Source: Halonotius pteroides | GTDB taxonomy: Archaea; Halobacteriota; Halobacteria; Halobacteriales; Haloferacaceae | Reading direction: 5' to 3' | Length of the DNA: 64,000 nt | Assembly: GCF_003605635.1 (NCBI RefSeq) | Contig: NZ_QMDW01000004.1 | Location: 1 to 64,000, forward strand | Part shown: positions 1 through 8,277 of the stretch, piece by piece | How positions within the stretch are numbered: position 1 is the stretch's first letter | Layout: every line of letters starts with the position of its first letter | Notes under the pieces: model-generated | Seen by the model: only the letters and a program-made list of their open reading frames with translations | Database searches by the model: none | Told to the model about the DNA's origin: nothing | Program-made: the position numbers and the translations under genes

Positions 1-1
1 T

Positions 2-55
2 ACCGATTTAGCCTCCACTATCGGAGACAGTGAACTTCTCAATGTGATCGACTGA
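2..55 (+). CDS. C-terminal tail of a gene truncated by the window edge
   Basis: An open frame enters from the left edge and reads 17 codons (TDLASTIGDSELLNVID) to a TGA at 53-55. It ends 16 bases before the next start on the same strand, as in an operon. The tail is too short to assign a family. It could be a chance frame, but the spacing and direction fit a real upstream gene. Confidence 0.4.
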   Translation, partial: TDLASTIGDSELLNVID

Positions 56-71
56 GGATGGTACCGATGTC

Positions 72-557
72 GTGTTGTACCACGATAGCTCTGCCAATGA
101 CCGAAATCTCTCGTTTGTTCCCGAACCAATAGAAAAACAGGATGCCGAACTGACCCGGTCAGAACAGATAGACCGTCAGGCTCGAGAAATCGCTGAGAAC
201 TATTTCACTGACAAAGGGTTCCAACTGCAAACCAACCGACCTGATATTATCATACTCGAAGTACAACATGAGGAAGGATACGAATACTTGATTACTGAGG
301 TCAAAAACTCTACCAGCGAGCAAACAGTCAAAAAAGGCGTAACCGAGACACTCGAATATCTCGCATTCCTACGCCAAGAAAACGAATTAGTGTTTGACCC
401 TGATACCCCATTTGGATCGGGTTGGAACGGTGTTCTCGTAATCCAAGATTTCGAAAGTCGATCAACAGCACCAATTGAAGATCAAGATACGATTCGAATT
501 CTACAAGCGTCTGAGCTTGCTGATTCTCTTCCAGTAATCTTAGACAGATTGTTGTAG
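72..557 (+). CDS. PD-(D/E)XK nuclease-like hypothetical protein
   Basis: A 161-residue protein from a GTG start; the frame is closed by a TGA at 45-47, so it cannot extend far upstream. Residues about 34-100 resemble the core of a PD-(D/E)XK nuclease fold: a helix with E41, then RPD (D58), a strand pair, and ITEVK (E76, K78), followed by a helix carrying TLEYLAF. The D-x17-E-x-K spacing is typical of this superfamily; the assignment rests on motif reading only. No other domain is visible, so it may be a small stand-alone nuclease or the catalytic part of a split protein. Its codon use is clearly more AT-rich than the genes that follow, which hints at acquired DNA. It could belong to a defence or mobile-element system lying to the left of the window. 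Confidence 0.6.
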   Translation: MLYHDSSANDRNLSFVPEPIEKQDAELTRSEQIDRQAREIAENYFTDKGFQLQTNRPDIIILEVQHEEGYEYLITEVKNSTSEQTVKKGVTETLEYLAFLRQENELVFDPDTPFGSGWNGVLVIQDFESRSTAPIEDQDTIRILQASELADSLPVILDRLL

Positions 558-704
558 TTGTCTCTGGGAATCCGCTCGGTAGCTTTGGCAACGTCTCCCT
601 CTAATAGAACTGTCGCCCTGATACTGCTTCCCTGACCGCCCTGTTATCGATTCGTCTCACGCCGAATGACGGCTCCGTCAATCGATCGCAAAATCACAAT
701 ATAG

Positions 705-1148
705 CTACTTCGCGTGCTCGTGAATCTCGTCGATCGCGGTCGCCACCGTCGACTCATCGATGCCCATCATCTCCGCGATCTGGGCGTCGCTGAACCCCTG
801 AACGGCGAGATAACAGGCCAGCGGCCGATCGCCCGCAGCAGCGACCTGTACCGGCACCCGCGCGGTTGTGGGGCTGGTCGCCGACGCATCCGCGTGCCGA
901 AACCGAAACGCCGGCAGCCGCTCAAAGAGCACCGCCAACAGCGTCGCCCGGATCGGATGCGACCGGGCGGCCTCGGGCTCAGTTGCCAGCCGCACCGCGC
1001 CATCGGGGGTCTCTAAGCTCCGACTGACCGCCTGCGGGATCGCCTTCGGAGTCGGCATCGACAACGAATCCGGAAGATACACAGAGACATCCGCCGAGCT
1101 GTGTACCGATCCCGTCTCGCCCTCGTAGATTGTCTCCGTCGCGTCCAT
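705..1148 (-). CDS. Haloarchaeal HTH-domain protein
   Basis: About 147 residues when read from the ATG at 1146-1148 (MDATETIYEGE); an in-frame start 14 codons further up is possible but gives an unlikely N-terminus. The C-terminal 35 residues form a helix-turn-helix of sigma-70 region 4 type: GFSDAQIAEMMGIDESTV. The N-terminal and middle parts are acidic to neutral and show no recognisable domain. Probably a small DNA-binding regulator; its target is unknown. It stands alone, convergent with the preceding plus-strand gene. Confidence 0.65.
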   Translation of the reverse strand: MDATETIYEGETGSVHSSADVSVYLPDSLSMPTPKAIPQAVSRSLETPDGAVRLATEPEAARSHPIRATLLAVLFERLPAFRFRHADASATSPTTARVPVQVAAAGDRPLACYLAVQGFSDAQIAEMMGIDESTVATAIDEIHEHAK

Positions 1149-1440
1149 ACAGTCGGTTGTGGCTGACCGATGATAAGCTGTTGTCTGCAAAATCGGATTT
1201 GTTTGCTATATCAAAGCTAGAGTTTCTGTTAGAAAAGATGGATTTGTATAGAAAGCCCTCAGCAGACTCGGCTCCCGGGACTCGCTGCGCGCTTCGTCGT
1301 TCGCTACGCTCACTCCTGTAGTGCTTGCGTCGTCCGGGTTCGCCGACTCTGCTTCGCCCTTTCAGTCCGCCAGGGATCTGGCCAATCGACCGGTCGACCC
1401 GCCTGTTTGCCTGATGTATCCGAACCGGATTCTGACCAGT
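1149..1440. other. Intergenic region with GC-rich skewed tract
   Basis: The first 100 bases are AT-rich and serve as the upstream region of the HTH gene. Bases about 1265-1380 are GC-rich with repeated CGCTGCGCGCTTCG / CGCTACGCTCACTC-type strings and several short stop-broken frames. Such runs are common between haloarchaeal genes and may be structured or decayed DNA. I see no gene here. Confidence 0.4.
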
Positions 1441-3198
1441 TTACTCACCCTGATATCGGTCAATCGTTTCGGCCTGTAGCTCATCTCGAACCGTGTGGCT
1501 GTCCTCGGCGTCGACAACGACCTCGATAATTTCGCTACCCTCGCGGTCGGTCGCGGCGGCGTAGGCCTCCCGGAATCCGTCGCGGCTCTCGACGCGGGAA
1601 AAGCCAAGCCCATAGAGCTCGCCGGCGGGCTCGAAGTCCAACCCATGGGGCGTTTTGAACTGCCGCGTAAACGGCGGCTCGAAGTTCTCGATCGGCAGCT
1701 TATGGAAGATGCCGCCGCCGTCGTTGTTGATGACGACGACCGTCGCGTCAACCTCAGCACGCCCGACGGCCAACAGCCCATTCAGGTCGTGATAGAAGGC
1801 GAGATCGCCGATCACCAGCGTCACGTCGTCGGTCGTTCCGTGAGCCGCCCCCAACGCCGTCGAGACGATCCCATCGATCCCCGACGCGCCACGGTTGCCC
1901 AGCGCGGTGACCGATTTTGTCCCGGCCGCACCAAACCGATCGAGATCCCGCACCGGCATGCTGTTGGAGACGACAAGCGTCGCCGGATCGGGCAGCCCGG
2001 CGACCACATCGGCGACGATCCCGCCCTCAAAAAGTCGGTCGGCGGCGTCCTCCGCGACCGCACTGTGGGCTTTTTCGGCGCTCTCCCAGCGACCGCGCCA
2101 CTCGGCTGACCCGCCGCCCCGGAGTACCTGTGCAAGCTGTCCACAGAGCCGGTCGGGATCAGCCACCACGAGATCGCTTGCGGTGAACGCCGCCTCGCGC
2201 CACGCGTCCGCGGAATCGACAACCAACTGCCGCGCATCGACACCAGCGAGATACCGTCGCAGCGGCTTTGAGGTCGGCGACGCACCCAGCCGCACCACGA
2301 CCTCGGGGTCGGGCCAGTCGTCGGTCACTGCGGTGTTCACAAACCCATCGTAGCCGCCGATCACCGGCGCGACACGGGTGTGACCGCCAAAGCGCAGCCC
2401 TGAGAGCGGATCGGCGAGGATCGGAAACCCACTGGCATGCGCAAACGCTGTCACCGCCTCGGGGTCGAGCCCCGGCGGATCAGCCGGGCCAGCGACGAGT
2501 AGCCCTCGATCGACCGACAGCGTCTCCGCGAGCTGCCGCAAATCGCGGTCATCAAGCTGTGGCTCCCCGCTCGTTCGCCGCACAAACGGCGTCTCCTCAC
2601 CGCGACCAAGTGCCGCCAACGGGTCGAGATCGGCTGGTACGTCGCCCTCGACCGGGGTTGGTTCCAGCGGCTTCCGGAAGGGGATGTTCAAATGCACCGG
2701 CCCGGCGGGCGTTCCCTCGGCCGTTCCAACCGCCCGACAGATATCGGTTCGCAGTGATCGTAGTGCGCGCTCCCGCGGGGCGGGCTCGGGGAGATTTTTG
2801 CACCACCGGACGGCGTCGCCGTAGAGCTGCTCTTGATCGACGGTCTGGTTTGCGCCTGAGTCTCGCAGCTCCGGTGGCCGATCGGCCGTCAGCAACAGCA
2901 GCGGCACCCGCGCCTGATTCGCTTCGACAACGGCGGGATGGTAGTTGGCGGCGGCCGTCCCGGAGGTACAGATCAGCGGCGTCACCTCGCCCGTCCGGCG
3001 AGCCCGTCCGAGCGCAAAGTACGCCGCCGACCGCTCGTCGAGTGCGGAGATCGTCTGTAGCTCCTCATGTTCGTCGACGGCGGCTGTCAGCGGCGTCGAA
3101 CGACTCCCCGGCGAGACACAGACCGTCCGAACGCCGCTACGGGCGAGTTCAGCGGCGATCGCCCGCCCCCACAGCGTGTTCCGGTTGGGTGCAGTCAT
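1441..3198 (-). CDS. menD: 2-succinyl-5-enolpyruvyl-6-hydroxy-3-cyclohexene-1-carboxylate synthase
   Basis: ThDP-dependent enzyme of menaquinone synthesis that condenses isochorismate with 2-oxoglutarate-derived succinic semialdehyde. At 585 residues it has the usual MenD length. The N-terminal Pyr domain shows SPGSRSTPLT (about 30-40) and the conserved glutamate in ALDERSAAYFALG; the C-terminal PP domain has the metal/ThDP region GDLAFYHDLNGLL (about 465) followed by NNDGGGIF. In many haloarchaea menD lies directly behind menF; here menF is 2.86 kb upstream on the same strand, with a regulatory insert between them. The next gene downstream is 293 bases away, so menD ends its transcript. Confidence 0.97.
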   Translation of the reverse strand: MTAPNRNTLWGRAIAAELARSGVRTVCVSPGSRSTPLTAAVDEHEELQTISALDERSAAYFALGRARRTGEVTPLICTSGTAAANYHPAVVEANQARVPLLLLTADRPPELRDSGANQTVDQEQLYGDAVRWCKNLPEPAPRERALRSLRTDICRAVGTAEGTPAGPVHLNIPFRKPLEPTPVEGDVPADLDPLAALGRGEETPFVRRTSGEPQLDDRDLRQLAETLSVDRGLLVAGPADPPGLDPEAVTAFAHASGFPILADPLSGLRFGGHTRVAPVIGGYDGFVNTAVTDDWPDPEVVVRLGASPTSKPLRRYLAGVDARQLVVDSADAWREAAFTASDLVVADPDRLCGQLAQVLRGGGSAEWRGRWESAEKAHSAVAEDAADRLFEGGIVADVVAGLPDPATLVVSNSMPVRDLDRFGAAGTKSVTALGNRGASGIDGIVSTALGAAHGTTDDVTLVIGDLAFYHDLNGLLAVGRAEVDATVVVINNDGGGIFHKLPIENFEPPFTRQFKTPHGLDFEPAGELYGLGFSRVESRDGFREAYAAATDREGSEIIEVVVDAEDSHTVRDELQAETIDRYQGE

Positions 3199-3246
3199 GG
3201 CCGATGTGTCGGGATCGACGCTGATATGTCCGGCGTGTTGGGACGC

Positions 3247-3474
3247 TTACTCCACGGCCTGCTCGCGATCGGCTGCCGCTGTCGACGAAGCTGCCCCAGA
3301 GGCAACGCCGGTGACACCGAAGCGCGCGCCGCCGGATTCGCTGTCAGTGACGATACTCGTCCAGCCGTGGGCGGCGGCGATGTCCCGGACGATCGCCAGC
3401 CTGTAGCCGGTACCGTCAGCGGCATGCGTCACCTGTTCGTCGAAGATCGATCGGCGTCGGTAGTTCGAGTCACA
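3247..3474 (-). pseudogene. Histidine kinase fragment (C-terminal HATPase)
   Basis: Reading back from a stop at 3247 the frame gives IFDEQVTHAADGTGY followed by RLAIVRDIAAAHGW and SGGARFGVTGV, which matches the end of a haloarchaeal sensor kinase HATPase_c domain (F box region, G2 box DGTG-x-x-LAIVR, terminal strand). An in-frame TGA at 3475-3477 cuts it off upstream, and no dimerisation or sensor domain is left. The G2 box also has Tyr-Arg where Gly-(F/L)-Gly is usual. This is a roughly 75-residue remnant, not a working kinase. It lies between menD and the divergent response regulator, so it may be the relic of that regulator's partner. Confidence 0.8.
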
Positions 3475-3601
3475 TCACACCTGCATATGCCGGTATAGAA
3501 TTAATAAGGGGTTATCCCGTTAACTAGATTGCGGACTGGAATGATCAACAGCCGGGCACAATCGACGGGCAGCGAACGCACGCGGAACTAACCGGGACAC
3601 A

Positions 3602-5239
3602 ATGGGCACCAACGCGACACAGCACGCCGGGACAGCTTCCTTGGCGACACCAGCGAAGCTCCTGTTGATCGATGACGACACCCAGTGGCTCTCGTTGACG
3701 AGTGACTTGCTGGCGGAGACAGCACCGGATTTCGATGTGGTCACGGCGACAAGCCTCGCCACCGGACGACAGCAGTTCACCGAATCGGCGTTCGACTGTG
3801 TCGTCTGTGATTATCGGTTGGCGGATGGCACGGGTCTTGAACTCCTCTCAACGGTGCGGGCATCCCACCCAGAGCTTCCATTTGTGCTCGTGACAAGCCA
3901 CGGCGACGAGTCGGTTGCCGCCGATGCGATCAACAAAGGGGTGACCGATTACATCCCCAAGGAGCTGATCAACGAGGACTTCGATGATCCCGATGAGTCA
4001 ATCTTCGGCACCCAGCTCCGGAAGGCCGTTCGCTCATATCGGGATCGGCGCGCGCTGCAACAGGAGCGAGAGCTCAAGACGACAGCTGTCGACCTGCTGA
4101 CGACAGTGTCGAACCAACAGGATCTTTACCGCCAGTTCTGCGCGCTGTTGCGGGACAACTACAGCTACGGCGGCGTCTGGATCGGCACCATCGGCGCGGG
4201 CGGCCGGATCATCCCACGGGCGATCAGCGGCTGTGAGACCTACGTCCAGGCGCTGGATCTCGCAGGCAACGGGAACGACCGGTTCGATCCGGCGATCCGC
4301 GCATTAGAGACCGACACCGTCTCCGTCGCCGCCGTCGACAACGCTGACCCGTGGGCCGAGCAGTGGACAGCAGCAACCACCGGGTTCGACTTTGAGGCCG
4401 GTATCGGGCTCCCCATCGGCGATGACCGCATGCAGTTTGGCGTGCTCGGTGCCTACACAGCCCAGACACCGATCACCGACGAGCAGCGTGACCTGCTCCG
4501 AGAGTTCGCCTGCCTGATCAGCTACACCGTCCGCACCGACGAGTGGACGGAATCGCTGATCGCCGAGGAGCCGGTGACACTGGAGATTGAAGTCGACGCC
4601 CCAACCGAACCACTCATCGCGTTTGCCGATCAGCTGTCTACCAGCATCGAGTTCTCGATCAGCTCTGTCGCCGAGCACAAGACTGGCAAGCTCCTGTACA
4701 CCGTCGAAGTCACCGGTTCGGTACCGGACGACTGTCAGGAACACATCACTGCTGCCGACTACATCGAGCCGTATGACACCACAGAAACGGCCGACAGCCA
4801 TACCTATCGCTTTCTGGTCACCCCACCAACACCGGAAAGCATCGCCCGTGAGTACGGGATGCAGTTCGAGACGATAACGGTCGACGACGGGCTTCGGACG
4901 ATCACCGGCTATCTCTCGACGGACAGTGTCGTGCCGAATCTGTTGGCCGATCTCAGATCGGCGTTCGAACACACAACCCTCACACGCGTAACCTCAGCTA
5001 TGACACAATCCCGGGCAACCACCACGACGACCGCACAGCTACTTGACCCACTCACCACCCGCCAACGAGAGATCCTCTCGCAGGCATACCGTACCGGCTA
5101 CTTCGAGGAGCCACGGGCGATCAACGCGACGGAGCTCGCCGACCGCTTTGGCATCGCTCGCGCAACGTTCACACAGCACCTCCGGAGCGCCCAACGGAAG
5201 CTCTTTGCAACCGTCTTTGACGGGGAGGAGCAACAATGA
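3602..5239 (+). CDS. Response regulator with REC, GAF and Bat-type HTH domains
   Basis: A 545-residue regulator. REC domain at residues 18-130: acidic pocket DDD (24-26), phospho-acceptor D70 in VVCDYRL, switch Thr/Ser in LVTSHGD, Lys in YIPKE. A GAF-like domain follows (about 150-305), then the bacterio-opsin-activator linker domain. The C-terminal HTH_10 domain (about 485-545) carries LTTRQREIL and LADRFGIARATFTQHLR. Haloarchaeal proteins of this type act as transcription regulators answering kinase signals; the target is unknown. No intact kinase lies nearby, only a degraded fragment on the other side of the intergenic region. It overlaps the next gene by four bases (ATGA), so the two are translationally coupled. 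Confidence 0.92.
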   Translation: MGTNATQHAGTASLATPAKLLLIDDDTQWLSLTSDLLAETAPDFDVVTATSLATGRQQFTESAFDCVVCDYRLADGTGLELLSTVRASHPELPFVLVTSHGDESVAADAINKGVTDYIPKELINEDFDDPDESIFGTQLRKAVRSYRDRRALQQERELKTTAVDLLTTVSNQQDLYRQFCALLRDNYSYGGVWIGTIGAGGRIIPRAISGCETYVQALDLAGNGNDRFDPAIRALETDTVSVAAVDNADPWAEQWTAATTGFDFEAGIGLPIGDDRMQFGVLGAYTAQTPITDEQRDLLREFACLISYTVRTDEWTESLIAEEPVTLEIEVDAPTEPLIAFADQLSTSIEFSISSVAEHKTGKLLYTVEVTGSVPDDCQEHITAADYIEPYDTTETADSHTYRFLVTPPTPESIAREYGMQFETITVDDGLRTITGYLSTDSVVPNLLADLRSAFEHTTLTRVTSAMTQSRATTTTTAQLLDPLTTRQREILSQAYRTGYFEEPRAINATELADRFGIARATFTQHLRSAQRKLFATVFDGEEQQ

Positions 5240-5535
5240 GCGCGACCGTCAAACATCTCTCGGCGTTCCAACGCGACATCCTGTATGTCGTGTCGGATCT
5301 TGAGACATCCTACGGCCTCGGTATCAAGGATGGCTTAGAGGAGTACTACGGCGAAGAGGTCAACACCGGACGGGTCTACCAGAACCTCAGCACGCTTGTT
5401 GAGGAGGGTTACCTCGAAAAATCAGCTATCGACAAACGAACGAACTCCTACACACTGACTGAAACGGCACTTCAAGCGATCGAACACCGCCACAACTGGC
5501 AACAGACGCGGGCCGACGGCCAACTGGCCGGCTAA
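5236..5535 (+). CDS. PadR-family transcriptional regulator
   Basis: A 99-residue winged-helix protein. The region LSAFQRDILYVVSD to NTGRVYQNLSTLVEEGYLEK is a classic PadR fold: recognition helix with the GRVYQNL motif, then the wing KRTNSYTLTE. It starts inside the stop of the REC-GAF-HTH10 gene, which strongly suggests a joint function, for example as output or feedback element of that regulator. PadR proteins usually repress their own or neighbouring promoters as dimers. The target cannot be read from the sequence. Confidence 0.9.
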   Translation: MSATVKHLSAFQRDILYVVSDLETSYGLGIKDGLEEYYGEEVNTGRVYQNLSTLVEEGYLEKSAIDKRTNSYTLTETALQAIEHRHNWQQTRADGQLAG

Positions 5536-5603
5536 GCGGGCGATCAGTGCGGGACAGCAACCGTCGATATCGACGCGTGGCAGTCGATCCGTAGGTAAAG
5601 CGG

Positions 5604-5870
5604 CTAGCTGTCGTCAGTCGCGTTCTGTTCGTAGCCAGCTGCTTTCGCCCATTTACTCGCCGCTGGAACCGTTTCGACCTCAGTTGGTGCTGTCGACGAT
5701 CCATCGAGCATCGCTTCGATGACGGTCACCGCTGCTGTGAGACCCTCTAGCTCGGCGTTGTCGTAGACGCCGGCGTTGGCGCGGCGGACAAACACTTCGA
5801 GCTGTTGTTCATCAACGCCCGGCGGCAGGTCAGCTGAACCGCTCGACGGCGTGGAAATCTGGTCGGTCAT
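5604..5870 (-). CDS. Hypothetical haloarchaeal small protein
   Basis: An 88-residue acidic protein with no family I recognise. The centre (residues 20-60, PPGVDEQQLEVFVRRANAGV...) looks helical and the C-terminus is rich in Ala and acidic residues; no Cys and no membrane segment. Haloarchaeal codon bias in this frame and an AT-rich stretch upstream (5880-5975, with TATATGTTAACA and TTTATACTC) support a real, separately transcribed gene. It is the last member of the insert between menD and menF. Confidence 0.6.
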   Translation of the reverse strand: MTDQISTPSSGSADLPPGVDEQQLEVFVRRANAGVYDNAELEGLTAAVTVIEAMLDGSSTAPTEVETVPAASKWAKAAGYEQNATDDS

Positions 5871-6056
5871 CGGAATCAGTTTGTGGGAGCCAGTGTCTGC
5901 GAAACACTGTCATTACCTATATGTTAACAAAGCCACGCTTGTGTAAAACATTTATGACATTTTATACTCGGATAGAAGGTGTATCTAACCGTAGTTTCAG
6001 TCAAAGTGATATATCCACACAACGTAAGTCATACGCGACTGCTCCCGGTGGGGCGG

Positions 6057-7427
6057 TTACGCTTCCAGCTCGTCGAGAATCGGCCGGAACTTGAGTTCAA
6101 CCTCATCCCATTCGGCGTCGGGATCGCTGTCGTCGACGATGCCGACACCCGCAAACAGCGTCGCCCGTCGTTGGGTCGCCACCGCCGACCGAAGCCCGAC
6201 AGCGAAGGTGCCGTTGCCGGCGGCGTCGATCCAGCCGACCGGGGCGGCATACCAGCCGCGGTCGAAGGGTTCGGTTTCCCGGATCGTCTCAAGCGCCCGA
6301 TCCGGCGGCAACCCGCCGACAGCTGGGGTCGGATGCAACGCCTCGACAACATCGAGCACGTGGGTATCCTCGGTCAGCTCGGCGGTGATCGGTGTATGGA
6401 GGTGTTGAACTGTCGCCAGCCGCTTGATCCCGCGCTCACCGACCGAAACTGACGCCGCAAAGGGGGCCAGCTGCTCGCGGATCGTTTCGGCGACCAACTC
6501 GTGTTCGTGGACGTTTTTTTCGTCGGCCAGCAGTTCCTCGGCCAGCCACTCATCTTCGGCCGGCGTCTCCCCGCGGCCGGTCGTCCCAGCCAGCGCGCCG
6601 GTTTCAACCGTGCGGCCCCGCAACGAGACCAGCCGTTCTGGGGTCGCACCAAAAAACGCCGCCGGCGGCTCGCTGTCGGGTTCGATAAGGAACCGTGTAC
6701 AGTCGGGATACTTCTCGCTCAGCCGGTCGAGGATATCCGGAACCGCGAGGTTGCCGCCGAGATCGGCTTCAAGCGCTTGCGCGAGAACGACCTTCCGGAG
6801 TGTCCCGGCGTCGATCCGCTCGACGGCGTTCCGAACCGCCGTCCGCCACCCGGTCGGGGTTGTCGTCCGCCGACGGTCGGTGATCCCTGGTCGCGGCGCG
6901 GCCGTTGCGGTCGCAGCGCGAGATAGCAGGCGCTCTCGCTCGTCGTCGAGTTTTGCTTCGACGGCGGCCGGTGTCGCCGACGGCCCGACCGCGTTGACCG
7001 TCAACCACGGGCCACCCTCTGTCTGTGTGACCTGCACGCGCGGGAAAACGAATCTGGCGTCCGGAAACTCAGCCCACGGTGACGTGTGATCCCCGTTATC
7101 AGTAGTCTCACTGGCGGCGGCACCGTCGCTGTGGAAGGCAAACCCACCAAACAGCCGCGGACAGGCGGCTTCGGTGCCGGCGTGCACATCGCCGGCTTCG
7201 AACAGCCGCTCGGCCGCGGTTCGGATCTGCCTGAAGCGATCGGGGCCATCGGCGGTCAGCGTCGCCGCCGCGCCGCCGGCGACCACACGCGCCTCGTCGG
7301 CCGCGTTCCAGACCGTCCGGGGGGGCTCCATCTCATCGACCAGCGCTCGAAACGACGGCACTGAGTCAGCAAGGGGAATCGACCGACTCACCAGCCTCGG
7401 CCGGTCGGCGGCACGCGGCGACTCCAT
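6057..7427 (-). CDS. menF: Isochorismate synthase
   Basis: A 456-residue chorismate-binding enzyme that converts chorismate to isochorismate, the first committed step of menaquinone synthesis. The C-terminal half contains the conserved catalytic region: VGGLPPDRALETI, then EPFDRGWYAAPVGW, and FAVGLRSA near the end. The internal HEHELVAETIREQL and VQHLHTPI motifs also match the family. Length and N-terminus agree with haloarchaeal MenF. The product feeds MenD, coded further along the same strand, and MenB at 24.3 kb. EntC-type use for siderophores is less likely because no siderophore genes are present. Confidence 0.95.
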   Translation of the reverse strand: MESPRAADRPRLVSRSIPLADSVPSFRALVDEMEPPRTVWNAADEARVVAGGAAATLTADGPDRFRQIRTAAERLFEAGDVHAGTEAACPRLFGGFAFHSDGAAASETTDNGDHTSPWAEFPDARFVFPRVQVTQTEGGPWLTVNAVGPSATPAAVEAKLDDERERLLSRAATATAAPRPGITDRRRTTTPTGWRTAVRNAVERIDAGTLRKVVLAQALEADLGGNLAVPDILDRLSEKYPDCTRFLIEPDSEPPAAFFGATPERLVSLRGRTVETGALAGTTGRGETPAEDEWLAEELLADEKNVHEHELVAETIREQLAPFAASVSVGERGIKRLATVQHLHTPITAELTEDTHVLDVVEALHPTPAVGGLPPDRALETIRETEPFDRGWYAAPVGWIDAAGNGTFAVGLRSAVATQRRATLFAGVGIVDDSDPDAEWDEVELKFRPILDELEA

Positions 7428-7526
7428 ACCACTGAGAAGGGGCCCATCGCCCTTGAGGGTGACTATCCACCCACCGTGTTTGGGGTCATGTTGACGGTGC
7501 CACCACCGGTCGGGATTCGGCGGCAG

Positions 7527-7535
7527 TTTTAAATA
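7527..7535 (+). promoter_or_regulatory. TATA-like box of the RHH gene
   Basis: TTTTAAATA lies 29 bases before the ATG at 7564. No Shine-Dalgarno motif is present between them, so a leaderless transcript starting at or near the ATG is likely. Confidence 0.6.
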
Positions 7536-7563
7536 GGCACCCCCGCAACCACCGGATGTTCAA

Positions 7564-7791
7564 ATGCCGAAAGTCGAGATCAACATCCCGGAACACCTCG
7601 AAATGCAGATCACCCAGCTGGTCGATGAAGGCGAGTTCATCAACCGTGAGGAAGCTATCGAAAACCTGCTGTCAACGGGGCTGAAAGCCTACAAAACCAG
7701 CGGCCCGATGGACGACGACGCCGATCTTGAGGACGATGGGGTAATGGGCGATGACGGAATGATGGGCCACGACGACGAGTACGTCTTCTAA
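7564..7791 (+). CDS. Ribbon-helix-helix DNA-binding protein
   Basis: 75 residues. The N-terminal 45 residues form a CopG/MetJ-like ribbon-helix-helix: strand KVEINIPEHLE, helix QLVDEGEFINREEAIENLL. The C-terminal tail is Asp- and Met-rich (DDDADLEDDGVMGDDGMMGHDDE), an acidic disordered tail common in haloarchaeal paralogues. Probably a dimeric regulator; no neighbouring operon shows its target. It has its own promoter. Confidence 0.8.
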   Translation: MPKVEINIPEHLEMQITQLVDEGEFINREEAIENLLSTGLKAYKTSGPMDDDADLEDDGVMGDDGMMGHDDEYVF

Positions 7792-7923
7792 CCAACCGCA
7801 GCATCGACCCACCGTATTCCAGCCGCTCACCGGTTTCGGTTCCCTCACGGGCGTTTCAATCGGTAGCTGCTTCGCTCGTTTTTCACCGTTCTCACCCACC
7901 ACAACAGTCGCATCCCAACAACG

Positions 7924-7930
7924 CTTAAAT
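7924..7930 (+). promoter_or_regulatory. TATA-like box of the UPF0058 gene
   Basis: CTTAAAT centred about 26 bases upstream of the ATG at 7953, at the spacing expected for a leaderless haloarchaeal transcript. Confidence 0.55.
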
Positions 7931-7952
7931 CCGAACCGTCCATAGGCGGGGT

Positions 7953-8231
7953 ATGCACAAAGACGAGCTGCTCGAATTACACGAGCAGATGGTGTTGATT
8001 ATGCAGTACTTCCGGGAGCAGGAATCCGTCGACGGTACCCTGTTTGATCCCTACGACGAACTCGATGTGGAACCGGATCACGTTCACAAGTCGAAAAGCG
8101 AGCACAAACACGCGGTGTTTGTCCTTGGCAACGCGTTGGCGACAGCCATGAGCGAAGACGAGTTCTCGAATGCCGGCCGCGTCGGCAAGCGGATGAAGGA
8201 ACTCGCCGACGACGCCGAGGGCAAGATCTGA
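7953..8231 (+). CDS. UPF0058 family protein
   Basis: 92 residues, starting MHKDELLELHEQM. The pattern of an N-terminal helix with DELLxLH, a His-rich centre (DHVHKSKSEHKHAVFVLG) and a C-terminal helix matches the archaeal UPF0058 family, whose function is not established; the His/Asp cluster could bind metal. A monocistronic gene with its own TATA-like box, 46 bases ahead of the rhomboid gene. Confidence 0.8.
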   Translation: MHKDELLELHEQMVLIMQYFREQESVDGTLFDPYDELDVEPDHVHKSKSEHKHAVFVLGNALATAMSEDEFSNAGRVGKRMKELADDAEGKI

Positions 8232-8277
8232 CGTGCGCCGACAGCCACAGCCGCAACCGACCCAACGATAACGCGGG

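Noticed and set aside
1265..1385. Possible CRISPR-like or REP array
   Set aside because: The strings are only loosely similar and lack regular spacing.
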